Source: Limimonas halophila (GTDB lineage: Bacteria > Pseudomonadota > Alphaproteobacteria > Kiloniellales > Rhodovibrionaceae). From it: DNA of 64,000 nucleotides. A program made the position numbers and the translations under genes. The DNA is taken from contig NZ_FNCE01000004.1 in assembly GCF_900100655.1 (NCBI RefSeq), positions 93,332 through 157,331 of the forward strand. The letters run 5' to 3'. The first letter of the stretch is position 1, and each line of letters opens with the position of its first letter. Below are positions 24,154 through 34,363 of this stretch, one piece after another. The notes beneath the pieces are model-generated. The model saw only the letters and a list, made by a program, of their open reading frames with translations. It did no database searches and had not been told where the DNA came from.

Positions 24154-25335
24154 ATGAGCGTGGGGGCGGCGGGCGGCCGGCCGCTACCGGCCGTTTTCCA
24201 GCACGGGTTCCGGCCCTTTTTCCTCGGCGGCGCCCTCTGGGCGGCCGGCGCGCTGGCGCTGTGGATGGCGGCGCTGCACGGCACCGGCGCGCCCGCCAGC
24301 GCGCTGCCCCCGCTCGTCTGGCACGGGCACGCGATGGTCTACGGCTTCGGGCTCGCGATCGTCGCGGGCTTCCTGCTGACCGCCGTGCCCAACTGGACCG
24401 CGACCGGGCCGTTGCGGGGCGCGCCGCTGGCCGGTCTCGCCGGCCTCTGGCTGCTCGGGCGCGCGGTGATGACGCTCGGTGGCGGCCTGCCGGTCGCCGT
24501 GGTGGCGGCGACGGACATGGCTTTCGGACTGGTGCTGTTGGGATGGGTGGCGCGCGTGATCGTGGGCACCGGCAACTGGCGCAACCTACCGGTGCTGGCG
24601 GCCCTGGGCGTGCTGGTCGCGGGCAACGCCGTCGTCCACGTGCAGACCCTTGGCATGGCGCCGCTGGCGGGTGCCGGGAACCGCCTGGGGATCGCCGCGA
24701 TCGCGCTGCTCGCCACGCTGATCGGCGGGCGCATCGTGCCCGCGTTCACGCGCAACTGGCTGCGGCAGACGGGGCGCGGCGGGCCGTATCCGGCCGAGCC
24801 GGACGATCTCGACCGCCTGGGCCTGGTGACGGCCGCGGCGGCGCTCGCGGCCTGGGTGGGGCTGGGCGCGCACCCGCTGACGGCCGTGCTCGCGGGCTGT
24901 GCGGCCGTGCTGACGGCCGTGCGCCTGGCCCGCTGGCGGGGCTGGCGCGCGCACACCGAACCCCTGCTCTGGGTGCTGCACCTGGGTTATGCGTGGCTGC
25001 CCGTAGGCTTTGGGCTGATCGCGCTGCACGCGGCCGGCGCCGTTCCCGCGACGGCCGCCCTCCACGCCCTGACGGCCGGGCTGATGGGAACGCTGATGCT
25101 GGCGATGATGACGCGCGTGCCGCGCGGCCACACCGGACGCCCCTTGCGCGCCGATGCCGTCACGGCCGCGCTCTACGGGCTGGTGATCGCGTCTGGGCTC
25201 TTGCGGGTTGTCGCGGGGATGAGCCCGGCCTTGGCGCCCGGCCTCATGGGGCTCTCGGCAGCGGCGTGGATCGCTGCGTTCGGCGGCTATGCGCTCTCCC
25301 ACGCCCCGATGTTGTTGACGGCGCGTGCCGAGTAG
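24154..25335 (+). CDS. nnrS: NnrS family haem/copper membrane protein
   Basis: 393-residue integral membrane protein with about twelve hydrophobic helices. Family histidine motifs are visible: QHGFRPFFL at the N-terminus, VWHGHAMVYGF near residue 60, the TLGMAP region and a C-terminal LHALTAGLMGTLMLAMMTRV followed by RGHTGR. NnrS proteins are induced with NO reductase or denitrification genes and relieve nitrosative stress on iron proteins. The gene is 10 bases downstream of nsrR and almost certainly co-transcribed and NsrR-controlled. No nitrite or nitric oxide reductase is in the window. Confidence 0.93.
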   Translation: MSVGAAGGRPLPAVFQHGFRPFFLGGALWAAGALALWMAALHGTGAPASALPPLVWHGHAMVYGFGLAIVAGFLLTAVPNWTATGPLRGAPLAGLAGLWLLGRAVMTLGGGLPVAVVAATDMAFGLVLLGWVARVIVGTGNWRNLPVLAALGVLVAGNAVVHVQTLGMAPLAGAGNRLGIAAIALLATLIGGRIVPAFTRNWLRQTGRGGPYPAEPDDLDRLGLVTAAAALAAWVGLGAHPLTAVLAGCAAVLTAVRLARWRGWRAHTEPLLWVLHLGYAWLPVGFGLIALHAAGAVPATAALHALTAGLMGTLMLAMMTRVPRGHTGRPLRADAVTAALYGLVIASGLLRVVAGMSPALAPGLMGLSAAAWIAAFGGYALSHAPMLLTARAE

Positions 25336-25370
25336 ATGGGGCGTCTGGCCGAGTGCCCGCAAGCGCATCT

Positions 25371-25384
25371 TTGATTCAGCGCAA
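25371..25384. promoter_or_regulatory. Candidate FNR/FixK-type box upstream of hemN
   Basis: TTGATTCAGCGCAA matches the FNR-family consensus TTGAT-N4-ATCAA at eight of ten positions; the two mismatches are in the right half site. It lies about 63 bases before the hemN start, between nnrS and hemN. Anaerobic activation of hemN by FNR or FixK is well known. By-eye match only. Confidence 0.5.
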
Positions 25385-25446
25385 GGCTTCAGCCGGTCGA
25401 GGGCGACACGCTGGCCGCGCCGTGTGCTCGCCGAACGGAGAGGGGA

Positions 25447-26811
25447 ATGACGGCCACCGCAGCAGCCTGGAATCTCGCAAGCAACGGCCTCGACGTTGCG
25501 GTCCCGCGCTACACCAGCTTCCCCACCGCCACGCAGTTCGATGGCGCCGTGGGCGACGATACGCTGCGCGGCTGGCTCGCGGCGCACGACGGCGTCAGCC
25601 CGATCTCCCTGTACATCCATGTGCCGTACTGCCGGCAACTCTGCTGGTATTGCGGCTGCCACACGCGCGCGGCCAGCCGCAACGAGCCGCTGGCGGCCTA
25701 TGCCGAAACGGTGATCGCGCATCTCCGCCAGCTGACGGCAAGCCTGGGCACCCGCGCGCCCCTGACGCACCTGCACTTTGGCGGCGGCACGCCCAGCATC
25801 CTGGTGCCGGACAGCTTCCACCGCATCATGGCCGCGGTGGACGACCTGTTCGCGATCCGGCCGGACGCCGAGCTGGCCATGGAACTGGATCCGCGGACCA
25901 TCACGCCCGATATGGCCGGGGAGCTCGCGGCGGCGGGGATCAACCGGGTCAGCCTGGGGGTGCAGACCTTCGACGAAACGGTTCAGGCGGCCATCAACCG
26001 GGTGCAACCCTACCGCCAGGTGGCGGAGAGCGTGGCGGCGGTGCGTGCGGCGGGGATCGCCGGCCTCAATGTCGACCTGATGTACGGGCTACCGCACCAG
26101 ACCGCGGCCAGCGTGGCAGAAACGGCCGAGTGCGTGGCTGGGCTGACGCCCGACCGGCTGGCCGTGTTCGGGTACGCGCACGTTCCATGGGCGAAACCGC
26201 ATCAGCGTCAGATCGACAGCGGCGCGCTTCCGGGCATGCAAGCCCGGTTGGACCAGGCCCGGACGGCGCGCACGGTCCTTCAGGCCGCCGGTTACCGCGC
26301 CATCGGCATCGACCACTTCGCCAAGCCGGCCGACGGCCTGGCCCGCGCGCACGCTGCCGGCACATTGCGGCGCAATTTCCAGGGTTACACGGACGATCCG
26401 TGCCAGTGGCTGCTCGGGGTGGGCGCGTCGGCGATCAGCGCCGTGCCGCAGGGCTACGCCCAGGCCAGCCCGCATCTGCGCACCTACCGCCACCGCGTGC
26501 GCGACGGCGGCCTCGCCATCCACAAGGGGATTGAGGTGAGCGCCGAAGATGCCTGCCGGCGCAGCGCCATCACCACGCTGATGGCGTATCAGACGGTGGA
26601 CCTTGCGGCCTGCGCCCAGGCGCACGGCTACGCGCCGCAGCTGTTCGCGAACGGCTGGACGGCCTTGGCGCCGCTCGAGCGGCAAGGCTTGCTGGAGCGC
26701 CGGGGGTGGCGGGTCACGCTGGCGCCCGAGGCGTGGCCGTGGACACGCCTGGCATGCAGCGCGTTCGACCCCTATTTCGCGCCGAGCGACGGGCACAGCC
26801 GCGCGGTATAG
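25447..26811 (+). CDS. hemN: Oxygen-independent coproporphyrinogen III oxidase
   Basis: Radical-SAM enzyme of 454 residues that decarboxylates coproporphyrinogen III to protoporphyrinogen IX without oxygen. The cluster motif YCRQLCWYCGCH gives C62, C66, C69 plus the extra C71 characteristic of HemN. HFGGGTPSIL and the NRVSLGVQTFDETVQAAINR stretch are typical. N-terminal VPRYTSFPTATQF matches true HemN, not the HemW paralogue. It follows the NO-stress genes and has a candidate FNR box upstream, fitting low-oxygen growth. Confidence 0.95.
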   Translation: MTATAAAWNLASNGLDVAVPRYTSFPTATQFDGAVGDDTLRGWLAAHDGVSPISLYIHVPYCRQLCWYCGCHTRAASRNEPLAAYAETVIAHLRQLTASLGTRAPLTHLHFGGGTPSILVPDSFHRIMAAVDDLFAIRPDAELAMELDPRTITPDMAGELAAAGINRVSLGVQTFDETVQAAINRVQPYRQVAESVAAVRAAGIAGLNVDLMYGLPHQTAASVAETAECVAGLTPDRLAVFGYAHVPWAKPHQRQIDSGALPGMQARLDQARTARTVLQAAGYRAIGIDHFAKPADGLARAHAAGTLRRNFQGYTDDPCQWLLGVGASAISAVPQGYAQASPHLRTYRHRVRDGGLAIHKGIEVSAEDACRRSAITTLMAYQTVDLAACAQAHGYAPQLFANGWTALAPLERQGLLERRGWRVTLAPEAWPWTRLACSAFDPYFAPSDGHSRAV

Positions 26812-27153
26812 CGGCTGTTGAGGCTTTGATGGCGCACGGGGCGCGATGGAACGGAGTCCCCGCAAAAAGCCGTTTCCGCGACCCGCAGCAGCCACAGGGG
26901 GCATTGGCGGGCTTCGCGGAAGGTCGCGGGCTATCCCTGGCGTGCGCAATCCGAGGGCTGTAGCCGGATGGCGTGCGTAGGCGACGCACCAGCGCCCAAT
27001 CGTTGCGCTCGGCTTATGGATACGCTGGCGTATCGGTGGTGGCTTAATCGCGTTCCCAGTCCATTATGGACGGCCGCTGTGACCCCAACACGCCCATACA
27101 CGCTCGCGCCTTGCGAGGCGAACTTTGAAATCCGGCTTTTTCAAGGACTTGAA
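26812..27153. other. Spacer between hemN and tRNA-Val
   Basis: About 340 bases with no supported gene. The only visible structure is a GTGCGT/ACGCAC inverted repeat around 26972-26988 in an otherwise unremarkable stretch. No terminator with a T run was found after hemN. Confidence 0.5.
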
Positions 27154-27228
27154 TGGTGGGCGCGCCTGGATTTGAACCAGGGACCTCCTCGGTGTGAACG
27201 AGGCGCTCTGCCGCTGAGCTACGCGCCC
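27154..27228 (-). tRNA. tRNA-Val (anticodon CAC)
   Basis: Full cloverleaf on the minus strand. Acceptor arms GGGCGCG and CGCGCCC pair perfectly. The D arm is GCTC/GAGC, and the anticodon stem CCTCG/CGAGG encloses loop TTCACAC with anticodon CAC, reading GUG. The T arm CCTGG/CCAGG encloses TTCAAAT. The discriminator is A and the 3' CCA is encoded in the DNA (27154-27156). The gene stands alone. Confidence 0.95.
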
Positions 27229-27405
27229 AAGGGCCGCGGGATCGGCTACCGCGGATGGTTTGCGTTTTCTAGGCGGCGCCCCGGTGCGGTGTCAACACGC
27301 GAACGCCGCCATTGGGGCGGTGGCGATGAGGGGCCACGGCTTGCGCCATGTGAAGCGCGTGGCAGGCTGGCCGCATCCGCGCCGCGCGTTATCGCGAGGG
27401 TCGTC

Positions 27406-28308
27406 ATGCCGGGAACGCTTCGGGGGCTGTGCGCCGCACCGCTGATGGCGGCGTTGCTCGCCACGCCCGCCACGGCCGAGCAGGTCGGGCTGACCTACAA
27501 GCTGTGGGTGGGCGGCCTGCACGGGCTGACGATGAAGGCCCGCGTCGAGCTGGACGCGAATCGCTACGACCTGGCGCTCCAGGCGCAGACCAAGGGCTGG
27601 ACCAGCACGCTCTTCCCCTTCGTGCTGGAAGCCCGCAGCGTCGGCGCCGTCGACGGCGAGCTGCCCGATCCCGGGCGCTTCCACACCGCCAGCCGGGAGG
27701 GCAGTGAGCGCATCCGCTGGGCCGCGCTGGACTACCCCGCCGGCGACGGCGCACCTACCCTCAAGGCATGGCCCGACCCAGCCGACGAGCGCGACCGCGA
27801 GGTCGTCCCCGAGCGCGCCCGGCGCGCCACGCTGGACCCCGTGAGCGCGGTCTACACCCTGCTGCGCCAGGCTGCGGACGGCTGCGACGGCAAAGTGGCC
27901 ATCTTCGACGGCCGCCGCCGCTTCAACCTGATCGCCCAGGATCAGGGCACCAAGCAGATCCGCAAAAGCGCCTACACGATGTACAGCGGCCCGGCGCGGG
28001 TGTGCGAGCTGACGCTGCGCCGCGTGCACGGCTTCGAGCAGGACAACGGCCGCAACCGCGGCAAGGGCGGCAGCGGCGGTGGCGGCGAGTCCAAGTACCC
28101 CGACACCATCCGCGTCTTCCTGGCGGAGGTGAAGGAGGGGCTGCCCCCGCTGCCGGTGCGCCTGGAAGCGGTGACGCTCTTGGGCGCGCTGCGCGCCCAC
28201 CTGGTCACAATGAACGACGGCGATGCCGCGCAGCTGTCAGCGCGCAAGCTACTGCCACTGGCGGACCATACCGACGCCGAGGTTCCGCCCATCCAGGACG
28301 GCGGGTAG
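27406..28308 (+). CDS. DUF3108 domain exported protein
   Basis: 300-residue periplasmic protein of the DUF3108 family. Signal peptide at residues 1-24 (cleavage after ATPATA). The beta-rich domain begins LTYKLWVGGLHGLTMKARVEL and has the family-type DPVSAVYTLLRQA and IFDGRRRFNL segments. A glycine/lysine-rich insertion, GKGGSGGGGESKYPD, interrupts it near residue 225. Role unknown; members are secreted and probably bind a lipid or polysaccharide. GAGGG precedes ATG 27406. The last 60 bases overlap the 3' end of the convergent gph gene. Confidence 0.8.
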   Translation: MPGTLRGLCAAPLMAALLATPATAEQVGLTYKLWVGGLHGLTMKARVELDANRYDLALQAQTKGWTSTLFPFVLEARSVGAVDGELPDPGRFHTASREGSERIRWAALDYPAGDGAPTLKAWPDPADERDREVVPERARRATLDPVSAVYTLLRQAADGCDGKVAIFDGRRRFNLIAQDQGTKQIRKSAYTMYSGPARVCELTLRRVHGFEQDNGRNRGKGGSGGGGESKYPDTIRVFLAEVKEGLPPLPVRLEAVTLLGALRAHLVTMNDGDAAQLSARKLLPLADHTDAEVPPIQDGG

Positions 28309-28944
28309 AGTGTCGAAGCTGCCGATGACGCGCGCCGCCCCCATGCCCGTCACCGGCATCTCGGTGTAGCCGTAGGTCACGAGCACCACCGGGATTTCCG
28401 CGTTGCGCGCGGCCAGCCGGTCCGTGCGGCTGTCGCCCACCAGCACGCCGCCCTGGTGCGGCACGTCCAGCGCATCCAGGGTGGTGCGGATGTGGCCGGC
28501 GTCGGGCTTCTTCGCGGGCACGCTGTCGCCGCCGACAACGGCGCCGAAGTGCCGGTCCAGATCCAGATCCGCCAGGATGCGCTCGGCCAGGTGCTGCGGC
28601 TTGTTGGTGCACACCGCCAGCCGCCAGCCGTCCGCCGCCAGCGCCGCCAGGGTGTCCGCGACGCCGGGAAAGGGGCGGCTGTGGGCCGCGGGCGCGGCCG
28701 CGTACAGCTCCAGGAAACGTGCCACCAGCCGCTGCCGAGCCTCCTCGTCGGCGGGCGCGTGGCCCACCTCCGCCAGCCCGCCCGAGACGAGGCCGACCGC
28801 GCCGCCGCCGACGAAGCGGCGGATGCGCCGGCGCGACAGCGCCGGATAGCCCAGTTCCGCCAGGAGGCCGTTCAGCGCCGCCGCCAGATCGGCGACGGTG
28901 TCCACGAGCGTCCCGTCCAGGTCGCACAACACGGCGCGGCGCAT
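28249..28944 (-). CDS. gph: Phosphoglycolate phosphatase
   Basis: HAD-superfamily phosphatase of 231 residues. Motif I is CDLDGTLVDT (nucleophile Asp8), motif II VCTNKP, and motif III/IV PAKKPDAGHIRT with VLVGDSRTD. The cap domain and length match Gph, which removes 2-phosphoglycolate formed during DNA repair or RubisCO oxygenation. Other small phosphate esters are possible. It converges on the DUF3108 gene with a 60-base overlap and is divergent from glmU. Confidence 0.85.
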   Translation of the reverse strand: MRRAVLCDLDGTLVDTVADLAAALNGLLAELGYPALSRRRIRRFVGGGAVGLVSGGLAEVGHAPADEEARQRLVARFLELYAAAPAAHSRPFPGVADTLAALAADGWRLAVCTNKPQHLAERILADLDLDRHFGAVVGGDSVPAKKPDAGHIRTTLDALDVPHQGGVLVGDSRTDRLAARNAEIPVVLVTYGYTEMPVTGMGAARVIGSFDTLPAVLDGRNLGVGMVRQWQ

Positions 28945-29106
28945 CGGTCCTCCAACGGTTTGTTGCGCGTGCGGCGGCCGCAGGGGTGTGCCACAGCCGC
29001 GTGCCCCGATCCAGCCACCAAATGACTACGGCCCCGGCGTTGGCGGGCGCGGTGCGCGCGTGGCAGGCTCCGGCCTCCGGACGGATCATCCCAGGGAGGC
29101 ACGACC

Positions 29107-30471
29107 GTGGATATGATGACCCGACCCCGCCGCGCCGTCGTCGTCCTGGCCGCCGGCGAGGGCACGCGCATGCGCTCGGCGCGGCCCAAGGTGCTTCATC
29201 CCGTCGCCGGCCGGCCCATGCTCAACCACGTGCTGGACGCCGTGGGCGAGTTGGAGCCCGAAAAGGTCGTCGTGGTCGTCGGCCCGGACATGCACAGCGT
29301 CGCCGAAGCGGCGGCGCCGCATCCCGTCGTCGAGCAGACGGAGCGCCTGGGAACAGCCCACGCCGTCGAGGCCGCGCGCCCGGCGCTGGGCGACATGGCC
29401 GACGATCCCAAGGCGGAGGTGCTGGTCGTCTACGGCGACACCCCGCTCGTGACCGGCGACACCCTGGAGCGCCTGAGCCGCGCGCGCAGCGACTCCGAAG
29501 CCGGGCTGGCCATCCTGGGCTTCCGCACGGGCGAGCCGGGGCACTACGGTCGCCTGATCCAGAACGAGGACGGCACGGTGCGCCGCATCGTCGAAGCGCG
29601 CGACGCCACGGCCGAGCAGTTGGAGATCGGGCTGTGCAACGCCGGCACGCTGTGCGCCCGCGCGCCGCTTTTGCAGCAGCTTCTCTCCCAGGTGGGCAAC
29701 CACAACGCCAGCGGCGAGTTCCAACTCACCGATGTCTTCGGGCTGGCGACCGAGGCGGGCGAAACCACGGCCCTCGCGGAGGCCGACCTGGAAACCGTGC
29801 AGGGCGTGAACTCGCGCGCGGAGCTGGCGCAGGCCGAGGCCGCGATGCAGCGCCGCCTGCGCCAGCTTGCGATGCGCGGCGGCGCCTCGCTGGTCGCGCC
29901 CGAGACCGTCTTCCTCAGCCACGACACCGAGCTGGGCGCGGACGTGCTGGTGGAGCCGCACGTCGTCTTCGGCCCCGGCGTTGCCGTGGACGACGGCGCC
30001 ACCATCCGCGCCTTCAGCCACCTGGAGGGCGCACACGTCCGCCCGGACGCCAGCGTCGGCCCTTACGCGCGCCTGCGCCCCGGCACGGACGTCGGCGAGG
30101 GCGCGGCCATCGGCAACTTCGTCGAGACCAAGGCGGTCACGCTGGGCGAGGGCGCCAAGGCCAACCACCTCACCTACCTGGGCGATGCCGAGGTCGGCGC
30201 GGGCGCGAACGTCGGCGCGGGCACGATCACCTGCAACTACGACGGCATCGCCAAGCACCGCACGCAGATCGGCGCGAACGCCTTCATCGGCTCCAACACC
30301 GCGCTGGTGGCGCCGGTCAGCGTGGGCGAGAACGCCATCGTCGGCGCCGGCAGCACGATCACGCTCGACGTGGACGCCGACGCCGTGGCCGTCGCCCGCG
30401 GCAAGCAGCACAACCGCGCCGGGGCGGCCAGCCGCTTCCGTGCGGCGCGGCGCGAGAGCGAGCGCGGCTAA
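29107..30471 (+). CDS. glmU: Bifunctional GlcNAc-1-P uridyltransferase / GlcN-1-P acetyltransferase
   Basis: 454-residue cytoplasmic enzyme that acetylates glucosamine-1-phosphate and makes UDP-GlcNAc, precursor of peptidoglycan and LPS. The N-terminal pyrophosphorylase signature is VVVLAAGEGTRMRSARPKVL; the C-terminal half is a left-handed beta helix with NFVETKAVTLGEGAKANHLTYLGD-type repeats (shown here in part) and the acetyl-CoA site GAGTITCNYDG. GTG 29107 is preferred as start because GGGAGG lies 7 bases upstream; ATG 29113 is the alternative. It is 27 bases upstream of glmS, a natural two-gene pathway unit. Confidence 0.95.
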   Translation: MDMMTRPRRAVVVLAAGEGTRMRSARPKVLHPVAGRPMLNHVLDAVGELEPEKVVVVVGPDMHSVAEAAAPHPVVEQTERLGTAHAVEAARPALGDMADDPKAEVLVVYGDTPLVTGDTLERLSRARSDSEAGLAILGFRTGEPGHYGRLIQNEDGTVRRIVEARDATAEQLEIGLCNAGTLCARAPLLQQLLSQVGNHNASGEFQLTDVFGLATEAGETTALAEADLETVQGVNSRAELAQAEAAMQRRLRQLAMRGGASLVAPETVFLSHDTELGADVLVEPHVVFGPGVAVDDGATIRAFSHLEGAHVRPDASVGPYARLRPGTDVGEGAAIGNFVETKAVTLGEGAKANHLTYLGDAEVGAGANVGAGTITCNYDGIAKHRTQIGANAFIGSNTALVAPVSVGENAIVGAGSTITLDVDADAVAVARGKQHNRAGAASRFRAARRESERG

Positions 30472-30498
30472 CCCGCCACCGGGACCTGGACAGACATC

Positions 30499-32325
<1,827 letters not shown>

Positions 32326-32346
32326 GGGCACTACCCACCTTGGGCA

Positions 32347-32372
32347 GCATCCCTCGGTTCCGCGAGGGATGC
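32347..32372 (+). terminator. Hairpin after glmS
   Basis: Perfect 10-base arms GCATCCCTCG (32347-32356) and CGAGGGATGC (32363-32372) with a six-base loop, 21 bases after the glmS stop codon. No clear T run follows (CGCTTCCCTATAC), so it may be an imperfect terminator or a 3' stabilising hairpin. Confidence 0.6.
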
Positions 32373-32405
32373 CGCTTCCCTATACTTCCGCCGCACACCG
32401 GCCCA

Positions 32406-32520
32406 GGGCATGATGAGGTCGGGCTGCATCAGCCTGGGCTCTCAATCATGCCCGCACATGAATGACATAGGGCGGGATGAGGCTCGTCAGGTGATTCGAC
32501 GTGGTCTCATCGCGCCCTAG
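32406..32520. repeat. Bipartite double-hairpin element, copy 2
   Basis: Half A is bounded by GGGCATGAT (32406-32414) and ATCATGCCC (32445-32453), perfect 9-base arms, with inner GGCTG/CAGCC. Half B is bounded by TAGGGCGGGATGAG and CTCATCGCGCCCTA (13 of 14 pairs) between 32468 and 32520. Half A shares GGGCATGATGAGGTC and CCTGGGCTCT with copy 3; half B shares GATGAGGCTCGT with copy 1 in reverse complement. It sits between glmS and gabD. Confidence 0.78.
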
Positions 32521-32540
32521 CGGGCAGGAGGACGACCGCC

Positions 32541-34016
32541 ATGAGCGCCGACGCAGCCGCGCAGCCCGAGCTTGCCGACCGCGGCCTGCTGCGCCAGCAG
32601 TGTTACATCAATGGTGAGTGGGTGAACGCCGTCTCCGGCGCCACCACGCCCGTCACCGATCCCGCTACCGGGGACACGATCGGCAGCGTGCCCTACCTCA
32701 TGCCCGAGGAGGTGCGTCGCGCCGTCGGCGCCGCCGACATCGCCTGGGCGGACTGGCGCGCCAAGACCGCCAAGCAGCGCGCCAACATCCTGCGTGACTG
32801 GTACGAGCGCATTATGACCGCGCAGGAAGACCTCGCCCGGCTCATGACCGCCGAGCAGGGCAAGCCGCTCGTGGAATCGCGCGGCGAGGTCGCCTACGGC
32901 GCCAGCTTCGTCGAATGGTTCGCCGAGCAAGCCAAGCGCGTGGACGGCGACGTCATCCCCGCCCACACCCAGGACGCGCGCATCGTCGTCACCAAGCAGC
33001 CCATCGGCGTCACCGCCGCGATCACGCCCTGGAACTTCCCGCTGGCGATGATCACGCGCAAGGTCGCCCCGGCGCTCGCCGCCGGCTGCCCCGTCGTCAT
33101 CAAGCCCGCCCCACAGACGCCGCTGACCGCGTTGGCGCTCGCCGAACTGGCCGATCGCGCTGGCGTGCCCGCTGGCGTGCTCAACGTCGTGTGCGGCGAG
33201 GAAGCGGGCATCGGCCGCGAACTCACCAGCAGCCGCACGGTGCGCAAGCTGACCTTCACCGGATCCACCGCCGTCGGCAAGCTGCTCATGGAGCAGTCCG
33301 CGCAGACGCTCAAGAAGGTCAGCCTGGAACTCGGCGGCAACGCGCCCTTCATCGTCTTCGACGACGCCGACGTCGACGCCGCGGTCGAGGGCGCGATGGT
33401 CGCCAAGTACCGCAACACCGGTCAGACCTGTGTGTGCGCCAACCGCATCTACGTCCACGACCGCGTCTACGATCAGTTCGCCGAAAAGCTCGCGGAAAAG
33501 GTGAACGCGCTTCAGGTCGGCGACGGCCGCCAGGAGGGCGTGCGCCAGGGCCCGCTGATCGACGAGCACGCGCTCGCCAAGGTCGAGGAGCACGTTTCCG
33601 ATGCCGTGAGCAAGGGCGCCACGGTGCTCACCGGCGGCCAGCGCCACCGGCTCGGCGGCACCTACTACCAGCCGACGGTGCTCACGAACGTCTCCAGCGA
33701 CATGAAGTGCACCAATGAGGAAACTTTCGGGCCCGTCGCGCCGCTCTACCGCTTCACCGACGAGGACGAGGTGATCCGCCAGGCCAACGACACGCCCTTC
33801 GGCCTCGCCGCGTACTTCTACGCCCGCGACCTGGGCCGCGTCTGGCGCGTCGCCGAGGCCCTGGAATACGGCATGGTCGGCATCAACACCGGTCTCGTCT
33901 CCACCGAACTCGCCCCCTTCGGCGGCGTGAAGGAAAGCGGCATCGGCCGCGAAGGCTCCAAGTACGGCATCGATGACTTCTTGGAACTCAAATACATGTG
34001 CATGGGCCTAAGCTGA
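32541..34016 (+). CDS. gabD: Succinate-semialdehyde dehydrogenase
   Basis: Aldehyde dehydrogenase of 491 residues with the GabD-type N-terminus (CYINGEWVNA). NAD(P) site ITPWNFPLAMITRK, general base in SLELGGNAPFIVFDDAD, and nucleophile cysteine in NTGQTCVCANRIYV are visible. C-terminal GGVKESGIGREGSKYGIDDFLELK (part) matches GabD rather than betaine or aldehyde DHs. It oxidises succinic semialdehyde from GABA or related routes into the TCA cycle. GGAGGA precedes ATG 32541. No gabT is adjacent. The stop codon lies within a short hairpin. Confidence 0.92.
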   Translation: MSADAAAQPELADRGLLRQQCYINGEWVNAVSGATTPVTDPATGDTIGSVPYLMPEEVRRAVGAADIAWADWRAKTAKQRANILRDWYERIMTAQEDLARLMTAEQGKPLVESRGEVAYGASFVEWFAEQAKRVDGDVIPAHTQDARIVVTKQPIGVTAAITPWNFPLAMITRKVAPALAAGCPVVIKPAPQTPLTALALAELADRAGVPAGVLNVVCGEEAGIGRELTSSRTVRKLTFTGSTAVGKLLMEQSAQTLKKVSLELGGNAPFIVFDDADVDAAVEGAMVAKYRNTGQTCVCANRIYVHDRVYDQFAEKLAEKVNALQVGDGRQEGVRQGPLIDEHALAKVEEHVSDAVSKGATVLTGGQRHRLGGTYYQPTVLTNVSSDMKCTNEETFGPVAPLYRFTDEDEVIRQANDTPFGLAAYFYARDLGRVWRVAEALEYGMVGINTGLVSTELAPFGGVKESGIGREGSKYGIDDFLELKYMCMGLS

Positions 34017-34026
34017 AGCCAGCTTA
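34009..34026 (+). terminator. Hairpin spanning the gabD stop codon
   Basis: TAAGCTG (34009-34015) and CAGCTTA (34020-34026) with four loop bases; the TGA stop lies inside. A similar TAAACTG/CAGTTTA hairpin follows rpsD. Possibly an RNA end-protecting structure; no T run. Confidence 0.5.
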
Positions 34027-34363
34027 ACCGCGTCTGTCACTCGACACCGGTGTCTCGTCGAGATGAATGGGGTCCTCACGACCAAACGTAAGCACGTTTG
34101 ATCGCGCCCGTTCGAGGTTTTGAGCGGACAGCTTCCGCCGGCCCGTCACGTCGCACGAGATCGCGGGGCGTGTTCGCCGCGAGCTGAGGCGGCGGACCCA
34201 AGTCCGCACTCGCCGCCAGCGTGATGCGCGGCGAGCCGTGGTATCGCCGCGAGCTGATCGCCGCCGTCACCACCACCGGCCGCGCCCGCGCACCGGATGG
34301 GATGAAACGGGCGACCGTTTCCCATATGGTGCGCCGCGTTCTGCGAAGGCTGGGAGAGGGCGA
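34027..34363. other. Spacer between gabD and gor
   Basis: About 340 bases without a supported gene. A perfect GACACCGGTGTC palindrome lies at about 34041-34052. One plus-strand frame reads RGEPWYRRELIAAVTTTG around 34220-34275, protein-like but short and unrecognised; it could be a gene remnant. The end of the spacer holds the gor ribosome binding site GGGAGAGGG. Confidence 0.45.

Noticed and set aside
34076..34363. Gene remnant between gabD and gor
   Set aside because: A protein-like stretch is present in one frame but is too short, has no start and no recognisable family.
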